A DNA stretch of 33,318 nt, from NCBI RefSeq assembly GCF_000380165.1, contig NZ_KB904695.1, forward strand, positions 1 through 33,318. The letters run 5' to 3'. Source of the stretch: Wenjunlia vitaminophila DSM 41686 (GTDB taxonomy: Bacteria; Actinomycetota; Actinomycetes; Streptomycetales; Streptomycetaceae). Under the pieces are notes generated by a model. The model saw nothing but the letters and a program-made list of their open reading frames with translations, ran no database searches and had not been told where the DNA came from. Below are positions 1 through 9,405 of the stretch, one piece after another (within the stretch, counting starts at the first letter, position 1; every line of letters begins with the position of its first letter). The translations under genes were made by a program, and so were the position numbers.

Positions 1-1
1 C

Positions 2-160
2 GGACACCGGGCCTGGTTGAGCCGGGCCAGCCCCAGGCTGCGCCTCCTGATCACCCTGGCCGGCCTCGGCGAGGCGCTGCCGTTCGCCGACACCGGCCCG
101 CCCGGTCCGCCGGCACCGGGATCTTCCTCCGCGCCCCGGCCGGGGTTAGGGCAGCCCTAG
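2..160 (+). CDS. STAS-domain protein (anti-sigma factor antagonist-like), C-terminal end only
   Basis: This is the 3' end of a gene that begins before the window. It reads in frame 2 and ends at TAG 158-160. The visible stretch SPRLRLLITLAGLGEALPFAD matches the last helix of STAS domains of the SpoIIAA/RsbV type, where a consensus like PRLRRLLELTGL is usual. It is followed by a Pro/Gly/Ser-rich tail of about 20 residues. Such proteins bind anti-sigma kinases in partner-switching pathways. A rare TTA leucine codon lies at 146-148, four codons before the stop. The stop codon is made of the TA target dinucleotide plus the first base of the adjacent inverted-repeat element. The family call rests on about 25 residues, so it is moderate. 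Confidence 0.55.
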   Translation, partial: GHRAWLSRASPRLRLLITLAGLGEALPFADTGPPGPPAPGSSSAPRPGLGQP

Positions 161-332
161 GGCTTGTCTGATGAGTAGCGCCGTCCGCCCGGAGGGCGGG
201 GGTCGCGGCGTCTGGTGCGTGCGATCGCAAGGCGGAGGGTCGTCCTCGTACTGGGCGTACATGGACGATCCCGACAAGCAGCGAGCGTGCGTGCCAGGCG
301 TCACGACCCAGGCGGGATTCATCAGACAGGCC

Positions 333-333
<1 letters not shown>
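160..333. mobile_element. MITE-like 174-bp element with TA target duplication
   Basis: Terminal inverted repeats of 15 bp are visible: GGGCTTGTCTGATGA at 160-174 and TCATCAGACAGGCCC at 319-333, with one mismatch. A TA dinucleotide flanks each end (158-159 and 334-335), as expected for IS630/Tc1-mariner type transposition. There is no transposase inside, so this is a non-autonomous element or an internal deletion derivative that would be moved in trans. Joining the outer flanks restores CCCTAGGCC, whose CTAG contains TAG on both strands. The element therefore sits in the overlapping stop codons of the two convergent flanking genes and leaves both stops intact. The short ORFs inside it are not convincing genes. 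Confidence 0.82.
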
Positions 334-1394
<1,061 letters not shown>

Positions 1395-1610
1395 CGTGGC
1401 CCCTTTCCCACACCCCCGCAGGCTACGTGAGTGCACTGACAACGCCACCGGTGCGGCGCCGCGCATCCGGGCTAGGGCTCCGCCACCCGGGCCGGTCCCG
1501 GCCGTTTCGCAGGACGGGCACCGGACGGCGACGCGTCCTCCGCCCGGCACCGGTCCACCTCCACGGCACCGGTGGACGCCAGTGACCACCATGAGAGAAA
1601 GGGGCGGCAG

Positions 1611-2021
1611 ATGTCCGTCAAGACCTTCGTCAACCTTCCGGTGAAGGACCTCGACCGGTCGAAGGCCTTCTTCAGCACACTGGGTTTCTCCTTCGACCAG
1701 CGGTTCACCGACGACAAGGCCGCCTGCCTGGTGATCAGCGAGGAGTCCTACGTCATGCTGCTGACCGAGCCGTTCTTCGAGGAGTTCACCAAGAAGGAGA
1801 TCGCCGACGCGGGCGCCGTCACCGAGGCCATCATCGCCTTGGGCGTGGAGAGCCGGCAGCGGGTGGACGACCTGGTCAACGCGGCCCTCTCCGAGGGCGG
1901 CAAGCCGTCGAACGAGCCGCAGGACCAGGGGTTCATGTACGCCCGCAGCTTCCAGGACCCCGACGGCCACCTGTGGGAGGTCGTCTTCATGGACCCCGGC
2001 GCGATGTCCGGCCGGTCCTGA
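1611..2021 (+). CDS. VOC family protein (glyoxalase/bleomycin-resistance fold)
   Basis: A 136-residue single-domain protein of the vicinal oxygen chelate superfamily. It opens with TFVNLPVKDLDRSKAFFSTLGF, the usual first beta-alpha unit, and ends with FQDPDGHLWEVVFMDP, the usual last strand with the metal-ligand Glu. The PhnB-like members of this family are mostly uncharacterised, so no substrate is assigned. ATG 1611 is preferred over an upstream ATG because GAAAGGGG precedes it at good spacing and the domain begins at once. It diverges from the ECF sigma gene over about 215 bp that must hold both promoters. A strong hairpin follows at 2055-2084. Confidence 0.88.
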   Translation: MSVKTFVNLPVKDLDRSKAFFSTLGFSFDQRFTDDKAACLVISEESYVMLLTEPFFEEFTKKEIADAGAVTEAIIALGVESRQRVDDLVNAALSEGGKPSNEPQDQGFMYARSFQDPDGHLWEVVFMDPGAMSGRS

Positions 2022-2054
2022 GCCGGGGCCGCGCGTCCCCCGGGCCGACGCCGG

Positions 2055-2084
2055 GCCCGGCGCCTGCCCGGCCAGGCGCCGGGC
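2055..2084 (+). terminator. Hairpin terminator after the VOC gene
   Basis: A perfect 12-bp stem, GCCCGGCGCCTG pairing with CAGGCGCCGGGC, closes a 6-base loop 33 bases after the VOC stop codon. It has no U-tract, as is common in Streptomyces. Confidence 0.7.
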
Positions 2085-2130
2085 TCAGCGTCCGGGCCGC
2101 GCTGTCGGACCCGCCGTGCACACTTGACGC

Positions 2131-2367
2131 ATGTGCCGCAGCATCAAGACGCTCCGTCCACCCGTGCAGCCCGAGGTCACCGAGGAGGACATCCGCGCCG
2201 CCGCGTTGCAGTACGTGCGCAAGATCAGCGGTTTCCGGGCGCCAGCCGCGCACAACCGCGAGGTCTTCGACCAGGCGGTGGAGGCGGTGGCGCAGGCGAC
2301 CCGGCAGCTCCTCGACGGCATCGAGGTCCGCGGGGCCGGGGGCGCCGCGCGCCGGGCCGCCTCCTGA
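2131..2367 (+). CDS. DUF2277 domain-containing protein
   Basis: A 78-residue protein that begins MCRSIKTL and contains EEDIRAAALQYVRKISGF and AHNREVFDQAVEAVAQATRQLL. These are the hallmark segments of DUF2277, a small cytoplasmic family of unknown function that is widespread in actinobacteria. Its length is normal for the family. It stands alone between the VOC gene and a convergent ABC transporter operon, with a shared hairpin at 2376-2410. The function is unknown. An overlapping larger frame on the same strand (from 2124) is a shadow. Confidence 0.87.
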   Translation: MCRSIKTLRPPVQPEVTEEDIRAAALQYVRKISGFRAPAAHNREVFDQAVEAVAQATRQLLDGIEVRGAGGAARRAAS

Positions 2368-2375
2368 AGCGTGTG

Positions 2376-2410
2376 GGTCACGGGCTCCGGGGGCTCCGGC
2401 GCCCGTGACC
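2376..2410. terminator. Bidirectional hairpin between convergent genes
   Basis: GGTCACGGGC at 2376-2385 pairs with GCCCGTGACC at 2401-2410 around a 15-base G-rich loop. It lies between the DUF2277 gene and the end of the ABC permease gene and can serve both strands. Confidence 0.6.
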
Positions 2411-2423
2411 ACCGGACGCCGGC

Positions 2424-3275
2424 CTACATGCGGTTGTACAGCCGCATGGTGAGCGGTGCGAAGACCACCGCGAACGCCCCGGCCCACCCCAGCGACCAGG
2501 CGACCTCCGCGGCGGGCCACTCCCCGGCCATCAGCTCGCGCACCGCCGACGCGAGGTGGGTGATCGGGCTGTTGTTGACGAACGCCTGGAGCCAATCCGG
2601 CATGGTCTCGGGGTCCACGAAGATGTTGCTGAGGAACGTCAGCGGGAAGATCACCATCATGCTGACGCCCATCACCGACTTCTCGGTCCGCAGCATCAGG
2701 CCGAGCATCGTCCAGATCCACGAGAAGGCGAACGAGAACACCAGCAGCAGCGCCACGCCGCCCAGCACCCCGACGACACCACCGTCCGGGCGGTAGCCGA
2801 GGACCAGGCCGACGGCGAGGATCACCGCCGAGGCCACGGTGTACCGCAGCATGTCACCGAGCAGGTACCCGACCATCGCCGCGGGCCGCCAGATCGGCAG
2901 GGAGCGTATCCGGTCGAACACGCCCTTCTCGATGTCCGTGTTGACCGCGACCCCGGTGTACATCGTGATCATCACCACGCTCATCACCAGGATCCCCGGC
3001 AGCAGGAACTGCAGGTACTCCGAGGTGGACCCGGCGAGCGCACCCCCGAAGAGGTACGTGTACATCAGCACCATCATGACCGGGAACGCGGTGACGTCGA
3101 AGAGCTGCTCGGGGACGTGTTTGATCTTCAGCACCGCCCGCCAGCCGAAGGTGAGCGAGGCCGAGAGGGCACTGGGCCGCTCGGGCCGCTGGCCGGAGGC
3201 CAGCACGGCGGAGAGGTCCTGCGCGGTCACCGGCGCGACGCGCACGTCCTGGTCGTTGACCGTCGCGGTGCTCAT
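2424..3275 (-). CDS. ABC-2 type transporter permease (DrrB-like)
   Basis: A 283-residue membrane protein with about six hydrophobic segments (for example [54 protein letters not shown] and [13 protein letters not shown]). The pattern [19 protein letters not shown] and the segment [24 protein letters not shown] are typical of DrrB-type permeases that export drugs or lipids in actinobacteria. A soluble N-terminal tail of about 45 residues precedes the first membrane segment. The gene starts inside the stop of the ATPase gene (ATGA overlap of 4 bases), so the two are translationally coupled and should form one exporter. The substrate is unknown. Confidence 0.92.
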   Translation of the reverse strand: MSTATVNDQDVRVAPVTAQDLSAVLASGQRPERPSALSASLTFGWRAVLKIKHVPEQLFDVTAFPVMMVLMYTYLFGGALAGSTSEYLQFLLPGILVMSVVMITMYTGVAVNTDIEKGVFDRIRSLPIWRPAAMVGYLLGDMLRYTVASAVILAVGLVLGYRPDGGVVGVLGGVALLLVFSFAFSWIWTMLGLMLRTEKSVMGVSMMVIFPLTFLSNIFVDPETMPDWLQAFVNNSPITHLASAVRELMAGEWPAAEVAWSLGWAGAFAVVFAPLTMRLYNRM

Positions 3276-4348
3276 ACCCCTGCCCCCTGCTCCATGGTGT
3301 GCCGTGCCCGATCGGCGGCGTCCTCGTCCGTGCCGCTCCCGCTCACCCGGCCGGGGACGCCGTCCCCGGCGCCGTCGTCGGCCGGTGTCCCGGTGAGCGC
3401 CAGGAACGCCTCGTCCAGGCTTGGCTGGCCCAGCGAGAAGTCATCGACCCTGATGCCGTTGCCGGCCAGCTCGGCGAGGGCCCGGGCGGCCTGCTCGGCA
3501 ACCCCACCGTCGGCCACCTCGGTCAGGACCCGGGCGCTCAGCGCCACCGGGTCCGCCTCCCGCTGCACCGGGACGCCCAGCACCCGCTCCAGCACCCGCT
3601 CGGCCTCGGCGCGCTGCTCCGGGTCTCGCAGCCGCAGGTGCACCGCGCCCGCGCCCACCGAGGCCTTCAACTCCCCGGGTGTGCCCTCGGCGATCACCCG
3701 GCCGCTGTCGATGACCGCGATCCGGGAAGCGAGCCGGTCGGCCTCCTCCAGGTACTGGGTGGTCAACAGCACCGTGGTCCCCTGGGCGACGATGGCCCGC
3801 ACGATCTCCCAGACCTGGTTGCGGCTGCGCGGGTCGAGGCCGGTGGTGGGTTCGTCGAGGAACAGCACGTCGGGGGTGCTGAGGATGCTGGCAGCGATGT
3901 CCAGCCGGCGGCGCATCCCACCCGAGTAGGTCTTGACCTGTCGGTCGGCGGCGTCGCTCAGCCCGAACGCCTCGAGCATCTGGGCGGCCCGGTCCCGGGC
4001 GGCCGGCTTGCGGTAACCGAGCAGCCGCCCGAGGAGGACCAGGTTCTCCGTGCCGCTCAGGTCCTCGTCCACGGAGGCGTACTGCCCGGTCAGGCTGACC
4101 CTGGCCCGTACCGCGTCCGGCTCGCGGGACACCTCGTGACCGAACACCCGGGCCTCGCCCCCGTCCGGTCGCAGCAGTGTCGCCAGCATCTTCACCGTGG
4201 TGGTCTTGCCCGCGCCGTTGGGTCCCAGGACGCCGTAGACCGTGCCGGCGGGCACCGTGAGGTCCACGCCGTCCACCGCCCGCTTCTCGCCGAAGACCTT
4301 GACCAGCCCGGACGTCTCGATGGCCACGTCGATATCGCTCTTGTTCAT
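3272..4348 (-). CDS. ABC transporter ATP-binding protein (DrrA-like)
   Basis: A 358-residue ATPase. Walker [10 protein letters not shown] is at residues 42-50, the signature YSGGM at about 140-144, and Walker [14 protein letters not shown] at about 160-172. The C-terminal ~110 residues carry the extra domain found in daunorubicin-resistance DrrA proteins, followed by a low-complexity Gly/Asp-rich tail (about residues 320-358). With the overlapping permease gene it would form a self-resistance or lipid-type exporter powered by ATP. The operon promoter should lie in the ~260 bp upstream (4349-4608). Nothing in the window identifies the exported molecule. Confidence 0.94.
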   Translation of the reverse strand: MNKSDIDVAIETSGLVKVFGEKRAVDGVDLTVPAGTVYGVLGPNGAGKTTTVKMLATLLRPDGGEARVFGHEVSREPDAVRARVSLTGQYASVDEDLSGTENLVLLGRLLGYRKPAARDRAAQMLEAFGLSDAADRQVKTYSGGMRRRLDIAASILSTPDVLFLDEPTTGLDPRSRNQVWEIVRAIVAQGTTVLLTTQYLEEADRLASRIAVIDSGRVIAEGTPGELKASVGAGAVHLRLRDPEQRAEAERVLERVLGVPVQREADPVALSARVLTEVADGGVAEQAARALAELAGNGIRVDDFSLGQPSLDEAFLALTGTPADDGAGDGVPGRVSGSGTDEDAADRARHTMEQGAGV

Positions 4349-4608
4349 CCGCTTCCTTGCTTCCCTCGAGGGTGCCCGTGGGCGTCGAGTCAGTCGTGGC
4401 GGCCAGGGAGCCGGTGGGCCAGCAGGGTAGGAGAACGGTCTGACACTGCCTGGCGGACCCGCCCGTCAACGGGCTCCGGCGGGCCCCGAGGCGTCCTGGC
4501 CACCACGGCCCTGTTGAAGGGACCGGAGTCGCGCGGCGAACTCAGCGGTCCACCGCCAACAAGTGACGCAGATCACATTTTACCGTTCGGTCCGCGCCCG
4601 GGGTGGGC

Positions 4609-5106
4609 TCACCAGGGCAGCAGAACGCGGACGTCCTTGCCCCCGGCGCGGACGACGACGTTCACCTCGGCGGCCAACCGGTGCACCAGCGGCCAGCCGA
4701 AGCCACCCCCGCCGGTGAAGTCGGCCGGCCGGAAGCGCGGCGGGCGGGAACTGGTGTCGCTGACCTCGACCACGACGGCCCCGGGCTGGTGGGACAACTC
4801 GAGCGCGCACCGCCCCGGGGCGTGCCGGACGGCGTTGGTGACCAGTTCGGAGACGACGAGCAGCAGGTTGTCGCGGGCGTCCGGGGTGGCTGCGGGGCTG
4901 GTGACCTGCAGGGCCGTCGCGTACGCCGCCGCGGCGTCCCGGGCCGCGCCAATGGTCCCGGCGTCGCCCCGGTACTCGTTCCTGGCCCGGAGGTCTCCCG
5001 GGTCGCCCGTCCCGCGGTGGTCCACTGCGCGCACCCCCGTTCGGTCGTCCCCGCCCGTCCGCACCACCCCGCCGCCGGGCAGCGACGGCGCGGGCATACC
5101 GCACAT
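4609..5106 (-). CDS. ATP-binding protein, anti-sigma regulatory (HATPase_c_2) type
   Basis: The C-terminal ~110 residues form a GHKL ATPase domain of the RsbW/SpoIIAB class. The N-box is LLLVVSELVTNAVRHA, then VVVEVSDTSSRPP takes the place of the G1 box, and GGGGFGWPLVHRLA forms the G2 lid. Streptomyces genomes carry dozens of these proteins, which act as serine kinases or anti-sigma factors in partner switching. The start is unclear. In-frame candidates are GTG 5193, ATG 5106 and ATG 5097, none with a good Shine-Dalgarno sequence; I chose 5106 because the residues before it are low-complexity. It lies 125 bases before the NsdA-like gene's stop, on the same strand. Confidence 0.8.
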   Translation of the reverse strand: MCGMPAPSLPGGGVVRTGGDDRTGVRAVDHRGTGDPGDLRARNEYRGDAGTIGAARDAAAAYATALQVTSPAATPDARDNLLLVVSELVTNAVRHAPGRCALELSHQPGAVVVEVSDTSSRPPRFRPADFTGGGGFGWPLVHRLAAEVNVVVRAGGKDVRVLLPW

Positions 5107-5231
5107 GATGGCGAGGATAGGACAGCGGCCGACAGCCCCACCCCCGGTCGGGCCCGGCTCCGCCGGGGGCGGCCGACCGGCGGGCGCAGCCACGGCCGGG
5201 TGCGCGTGCGCGTCACCACCGGCACCGGCGG

Positions 5232-6638
5232 TCAGTTCACCTCGCGGGTGAGCGCGTTGGCCACGCGGTGCTCCAGGCTGCGCACCGCCGGCAGCTTCTG
5301 GTAGGGCCTCAGCCGGACCCGGAAGTCCCGCAGGTACGCCCGCACCCGCATCGACTGGATGTCGATGACCGCGGGCAGCGCCTGCAGGGCCACCTCACAG
5401 GCCCGTTCCACCTCCCGGTCCAGGAGGTAGGCGTTGGCCAGCGTGAGCCTGGTGAAGACGGCGCTGCGGGCGTACTTCTGCGGGCGGCAGGCCAGCGCCG
5501 TTCCCGCGTACCGCCGGGCCTCCCGGCCCCTGCCGAGCGCCACCAGGCAGTGACCGAACTCGTCCGCGAGCTCCGCCGTGTCGAAGAAGCCCAGCCATTC
5601 CGGCTCCTCCCCGTGGCGGATCGCCTCGAAGTGCCGTTCCGCCTGCGTCAGTGCGGTGTTGGTGGCCCGCACGTCGCCCAGCGCGGCGTGCGCGCGGGCC
5701 TCCATGGCGTACAGGGTGGCCCGGCCCGCGGGAGTGGCCACGGAGCCCGCCCTCTGCAGGGCGGCGTGCACGATGTCCAGCGCCTCCCGGTAGTCCCCGA
5801 GGAAAACGGCCTGGTGCGCCAGCACCCCCAGGCTCCGGGCGGCCAGCGGACGGTCGTCGGCGTGGTGCGCCAGGGTCACCGCGAGCAGCAGGTGCCGGCG
5901 GGCCAGGCCGTGGTGCCCGATGTCGTACGACATGTGCCCGGTGCGCAGCGCGGCGGTGGCCGCCGCGGCGAACAGCGGCCGGCCGACGGCGGTCCCGTAC
6001 CGGCCGTGCAGCAGCGGCAGCATCTCGGTCCGCAGGAAGTTCAGGGCCGCGGTGCGGGTGGCGCCACCACCGAACCGGTTGGACAGGGCCGCGTGCACCG
6101 AGGTCGCCGCACGCACCCGCGCGACGTCGGCGGCGCCGACCCGGGGACCGTGCCCGTGGGCCTTGGGCGGCGCCGAGGGCGACGCGACCAGCCAGCGCAG
6201 CACCGGCCCCGCCAGCGAGGCCGCCGGCACGGGCGGCAGCCGGGGCGAGTTGAGGTCGTGCTCGGTGCCCCAGAGCACGGCCGCGGCGTGCACCGCGGCG
6301 ATCGGCAGGGTGGGACCTTCCATGCCGATGTGCGGGTCGATGCTGTGGCCGGAGGACGCCATTCCGATGTCCGACGGGGAGAGGACCTGCCCCGAGGCCA
6401 TGGTGAGCACCTCTGCGATGATCTCCGGGGGGACGGCTCTGGTGGGGGAACCCGACCGCCAGCGCTTGACCGTGGTGTGGGTGCACTTGAGGTCCAGACC
6501 GCGCTGGGCTCCCAGTCGGCGTATGCGCTGGGCCAGGCCCTTGTTCGACAGGCCGGCCTGGTGCATGGCGGCGACGAGCAGGGGGTTCCCCTCGGCTGCC
6601 GCGAACTCCCCAGGTCCGTCTACCCCGTTGGATGTCAT
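5232..6638 (-). CDS. NsdA-like TPR regulator with N-terminal helix-turn-helix
   Basis: A 468-residue protein. Residues ~18-70 resemble an XRE-like helix-turn-helix (NPLLVAAMHQAGLSNKGLAQRIRR, then THTTVKRWRSG), and the remainder is alpha-helical with degenerate tetratricopeptide repeats (for example the segments around GHHGLARRHLLLAVTLAHHAD and ALGRGREARRYAGTAL). This architecture is a large Streptomyces family that includes NsdA, a negative regulator of development and antibiotic production. The target genes cannot be read from sequence. It is divergent from the CvnA-like kinase gene across a 532-bp intergenic region. The ATG at 6638 has only a tightly spaced GAGG upstream. Confidence 0.85.
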   Translation of the reverse strand: MTSNGVDGPGEFAAAEGNPLLVAAMHQAGLSNKGLAQRIRRLGAQRGLDLKCTHTTVKRWRSGSPTRAVPPEIIAEVLTMASGQVLSPSDIGMASSGHSIDPHIGMEGPTLPIAAVHAAAVLWGTEHDLNSPRLPPVPAASLAGPVLRWLVASPSAPPKAHGHGPRVGAADVARVRAATSVHAALSNRFGGGATRTAALNFLRTEMLPLLHGRYGTAVGRPLFAAAATAALRTGHMSYDIGHHGLARRHLLLAVTLAHHADDRPLAARSLGVLAHQAVFLGDYREALDIVHAALQRAGSVATPAGRATLYAMEARAHAALGDVRATNTALTQAERHFEAIRHGEEPEWLGFFDTAELADEFGHCLVALGRGREARRYAGTALACRPQKYARSAVFTRLTLANAYLLDREVERACEVALQALPAVIDIQSMRVRAYLRDFRVRLRPYQKLPAVRSLEHRVANALTREVN

Positions 6639-7170
6639 GGCCTCGGACTGTAATCCTGCACGTCATCCCGTTACCGCCGGGATGAACCCCGGTGAACCCC
6701 TTGTGGGCCCACATCGACGCGGGCCGTCACGGGTGGGGCCGGCGTCCGGTGGGACCGCTCGCCCGGCGTCCGGTGGGACCGCTCGCCCGACAGTTGGGGG
6801 GCGCCCGCCGATCTTGCGCACCACCCGCCGCACCGGTCGCGCTCCCCCCACCAGCCTCCCGCGAGCCGGCCGCGAGCCAGGCCGTCGGATGCTGGTGACC
6901 TGTGCTGTTCCCCACCAAACCCCGCACCGGGCCCATATCTGTATCGCCATCCTCATCCACATCCATAAGTCCACACCGGCCGCTCCCGGGCCCCGCTCCC
7001 CGGTCCGCGTCGGTGACCAGCAATAACCCCTGACCCATGGCTCGTTTTCGTGTTCCCCGTCCCTCTCTGGTATCCACCGTGCGAGCCCCTCCGAACGCCA
7101 CCCGCCGCCGGAGCACCGCCGGCCACCGGCACCACCGCTCACCCACCCTCCCTGACCCTGAGGAACCTCT
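6639..7170. promoter_or_regulatory. Divergent intergenic region, NsdA-like gene / CvnA-like kinase
   Basis: There is no credible gene here. Next to the NsdA-like start lie two TGAACCCC copies 10 bp apart (6683-6690, 6693-6700) and a perfect palindrome TGTGGGCCCACA (6702-6713). A 24-bp tandem repeat follows at 6739-6789. The 6935-6975 stretch is unusually AT-richer and pyrimidine-rich and may hold the kinase promoter. The kinase start has GAGGAA about 8 bases upstream. Confidence 0.5.
6739..6789. repeat. 24-bp tandem repeat, about 2.1 copies
   Basis: The unit, built around GTCCGGTGGGACCGCTCGCC, is repeated exactly at 6739-6762 and 6763-6786, with three more matching bases. The copies are identical, which suggests a recent duplication. 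Confidence 0.85.
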
Positions 7171-8328
7171 ATGGCCACCACGTCCCTGACCACCCGTGCC
7201 GGCTCCAGCGGCGGCGTCCTGTGGTGGGTAGGCGTCTGCTGCGCGGCGGGTGTCCTGGGAGCCGTGGGCTTAGCCGTGCTGGCCGGGGCGGAATCCACCT
7301 CGGCCGCCGGGCTGGCCGCCATCGCCCTGGCCGGAAACGTTGTCCTGCTCGCGGCCACCCTCCAGCAGCGGCGCACCGCTTCGGGGCTGCGCCGGGAGGC
7401 CTCGGCTCTCCGCCAGGACGTGGCCGCCGCCGTCGCGGAGACGGCCCACCTGGTCGAACGCCGGCTGCCGGCCGTCGCCCGCGGCGACCACCGCGCGCCG
7501 CTGCCGGGGCTGGCGCACCCGACCCTCGCCGGCACCCCCTGGGAGGGGTACCACCAGGCCGCCGTGGACCTCGTCCGCGAGGCGGTGCGCGGTGCGCACG
7601 AGCAGCTCTCGGCCAACCAGGCCGCGTACCTGGCGCTGGCCCAGGACATGCAGGCGATGGCGCTGGACCAGCAGCGCGGACTCGACGCGATGGAGCGGTC
7701 CCACGACTCGCCGGAGACGCTGGAAGGCCTGATGCACGCCGACCACGCGGCGGCCCAGCTCGCCCGCAAGGCGCAGACCCTGATGATCCTGTGCGGCACC
7801 TGGCCGCAACGCCGCTGGACCGCACCGGTGCCGCTGCTCGACGTGGTGCGCGGAGCCCAGTCCAGGATTCCCGACTACCAGCGGGTCCAGGTCCGGGGCG
7901 GCTTCGACCACGCGGTGGTCCCACAGGCCGCCGAAGCACTGGTGCACGCGGTCGCCGAACTGCTGGACAACGCGGCCCGCCACTCGCCGGAGACCACCAG
8001 CGGGGTGCTGGTCACGATCGGCTCCACCAGGACCGGCGCGGTCGTGGAGATCGACGACGCGGGCCCCGGGATGTCCCCGCGGGACCTGAAGCGGGCCCGG
8101 CTGCGGCTCGACCCGCAGGACTCCTCCGCCCTGCCGGGCCCCGTGGACTCCCGTCCCCAACTCGGCCTGGTCACCGTGGGCCGGATCTGCGCCCACTACG
8201 GTTTTTCGGTCATCCTCGACGGGCCGTCGTCCTTCGGCGGCGTCCGCGCCGTGGTCCACGTCCCCGCCGCGCTGCTGGCCGAAGGGGACCCCTCGACGAC
8301 CGGCAGCTACGCCTTCGGTGTGTCCTGA
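7171..8328 (+). CDS. CvnA-like sensor histidine kinase / ATP-binding protein
   Basis: A 385-residue protein. The N-terminal ~65 residues hold two hydrophobic segments (GVLWWVGVCCAAGVLGAVGL and AGLAAIALAGNVVLLAATL). A coiled linker follows, and the C-terminus is a HATPase domain with N-box ELLDNAARHSPE and G1 box EIDDAGPGM. The segment HADHAAAQLARKAQTLMILCG matches the dimerisation region of Streptomyces conservon kinases (CvnA), which lack a classical H-box. No CvnB-D partners (roadblock, DUF742, GTPase) follow, so it is an orphan. A TTA codon at 7270-7272 (Leu34) makes translation potentially dependent on the bldA tRNA. Its 3' end overlaps the convergent AraC gene by 22 bp. Confidence 0.82.
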   Translation: MATTSLTTRAGSSGGVLWWVGVCCAAGVLGAVGLAVLAGAESTSAAGLAAIALAGNVVLLAATLQQRRTASGLRREASALRQDVAAAVAETAHLVERRLPAVARGDHRAPLPGLAHPTLAGTPWEGYHQAAVDLVREAVRGAHEQLSANQAAYLALAQDMQAMALDQQRGLDAMERSHDSPETLEGLMHADHAAAQLARKAQTLMILCGTWPQRRWTAPVPLLDVVRGAQSRIPDYQRVQVRGGFDHAVVPQAAEALVHAVAELLDNAARHSPETTSGVLVTIGSTRTGAVVEIDDAGPGMSPRDLKRARLRLDPQDSSALPGPVDSRPQLGLVTVGRICAHYGFSVILDGPSSFGGVRAVVHVPAALLAEGDPSTTGSYAFGVS

Positions 8329-9323
8329 CGCACCTCGGGTCCGGCGGCCACCTCGACTGGTGCGCCGTCCCCAGGACGGCGCTGACCGGAGGACCCGGCC
8401 GCCCGGTGCTCCTGCGGACTGACCCCGTGGACCCGTTTGAACGCGGCGCTCAACGCGAACGGACTCGCGTAACCGACCTTCCTGGCCACCGCGCCTACCG
8501 TGGCGTCCGGCTCGCCCAACAGGTCAGCGGCGAGCGCGAGGCGCCAGCCGGTCAGGTACGTCATGGGCGGCTCACCCACCAGGTCGGTGAAACGACGGGC
8601 CAGGGCCGCCCGGGACACCCCCACCTCGGCGGCCAGCCGCGCCACCGTCCACGGCCGGGCCGGCGCGTTCTGCAACAACCTCAGGGCGGGACCGACCACC
8701 GGGTCCCCCAACGCCCGGTACCATCCGGGCGGCTCCGCCTCGGGGCGGGAGAACCAGGCCCGCAGACCGGCGATGACCAACAGGTCGAGGAGCCGGTCGA
8801 GAACCACCTCCTGCCCCGGGTCCGACTTGACGATCTCCTGGGCGAGCAGCGGCGTGAAGGGGCTGTCCCAGACCTCGGACGGCAGCACGAACAACGGCGG
8901 CAGCGCGTCGAGCAGCCGCCTGTTGACCTCTCCGTGCGCCTGGTAGGTGCCGATCAGCAGCACCGCGTCGCCGTCGGTGCGGTCCCCCCAGGTGCGCACG
9001 CCCAGGTAGCCCGACTGCATCAGGGAGCTGCCGTCCGGGGTGCTGCACCGCCCACCGGGGTGGATCACCGCGCGCGGCGCGCCCTGCGGGTCGTCGGCGA
9101 CGGTGTAGGGGGCGGGGCCCCGGGCCATCGCCACGTCTCCCGGCCGCATCCGCAGCGGCTCGCCGTCGTCGGGCACGAGCCAGGCGTCGCCCCGGACCGG
9201 GAGCATCAGCGTCAGCGGCGCCTCGTCCTCCACCCGCACCGACCAGGGCGGGTCGAAGCAGGCGCGCACGAGGAAGGCCCCCCGTGCCCTGGCTCCGTCC
9301 AGGAGCCCTGCGAGCGGATCCAC
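8307..9323 (-). CDS. AraC family transcriptional regulator with cupin_6 N-terminal domain
   Basis: A protein of about 338 residues. The N-terminal half is a cupin_6-type sensor domain (VDPLAGLLDGARARGAF start, typical of this subgroup). The C-terminal half carries two helix-turn-helix motifs (WTVARLAAEVGVSRAALARRF and TVGAVARKVGYASPFALSAAFKRVHGVSPQEHR). I chose GTG 9323 because family members start with the same DPLAGLL segment; the frame stays open to 9608 without domain support. It is divergent from an NmrA-like gene across 82 bp, the classic arrangement in which the AraC protein controls its neighbour, probably in response to a small reactive or hydrophobic compound. It overlaps the kinase gene tail to tail. 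Confidence 0.88.
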   Translation of the reverse strand: MDPLAGLLDGARARGAFLVRACFDPPWSVRVEDEAPLTLMLPVRGDAWLVPDDGEPLRMRPGDVAMARGPAPYTVADDPQGAPRAVIHPGGRCSTPDGSSLMQSGYLGVRTWGDRTDGDAVLLIGTYQAHGEVNRRLLDALPPLFVLPSEVWDSPFTPLLAQEIVKSDPGQEVVLDRLLDLLVIAGLRAWFSRPEAEPPGWYRALGDPVVGPALRLLQNAPARPWTVARLAAEVGVSRAALARRFTDLVGEPPMTYLTGWRLALAADLLGEPDATVGAVARKVGYASPFALSAAFKRVHGVSPQEHRAAGSSGQRRPGDGAPVEVAAGPEVRQDTPKA

Positions 9324-9405
9324 GGCGTCCAGCGTAGACGGACGCGCATGCGGGCGAGTCCGTGACGCATGGCCGCACGCACCGACCCGCGGGTTCACTG
9401 GGGTC

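Noticed and set aside
1395-1970. N-terminal extension of the ECF sigma frame to 1970
   Set aside because: It would be antisense to the VOC gene, and the ATG at 1394 has a good ribosome binding site.
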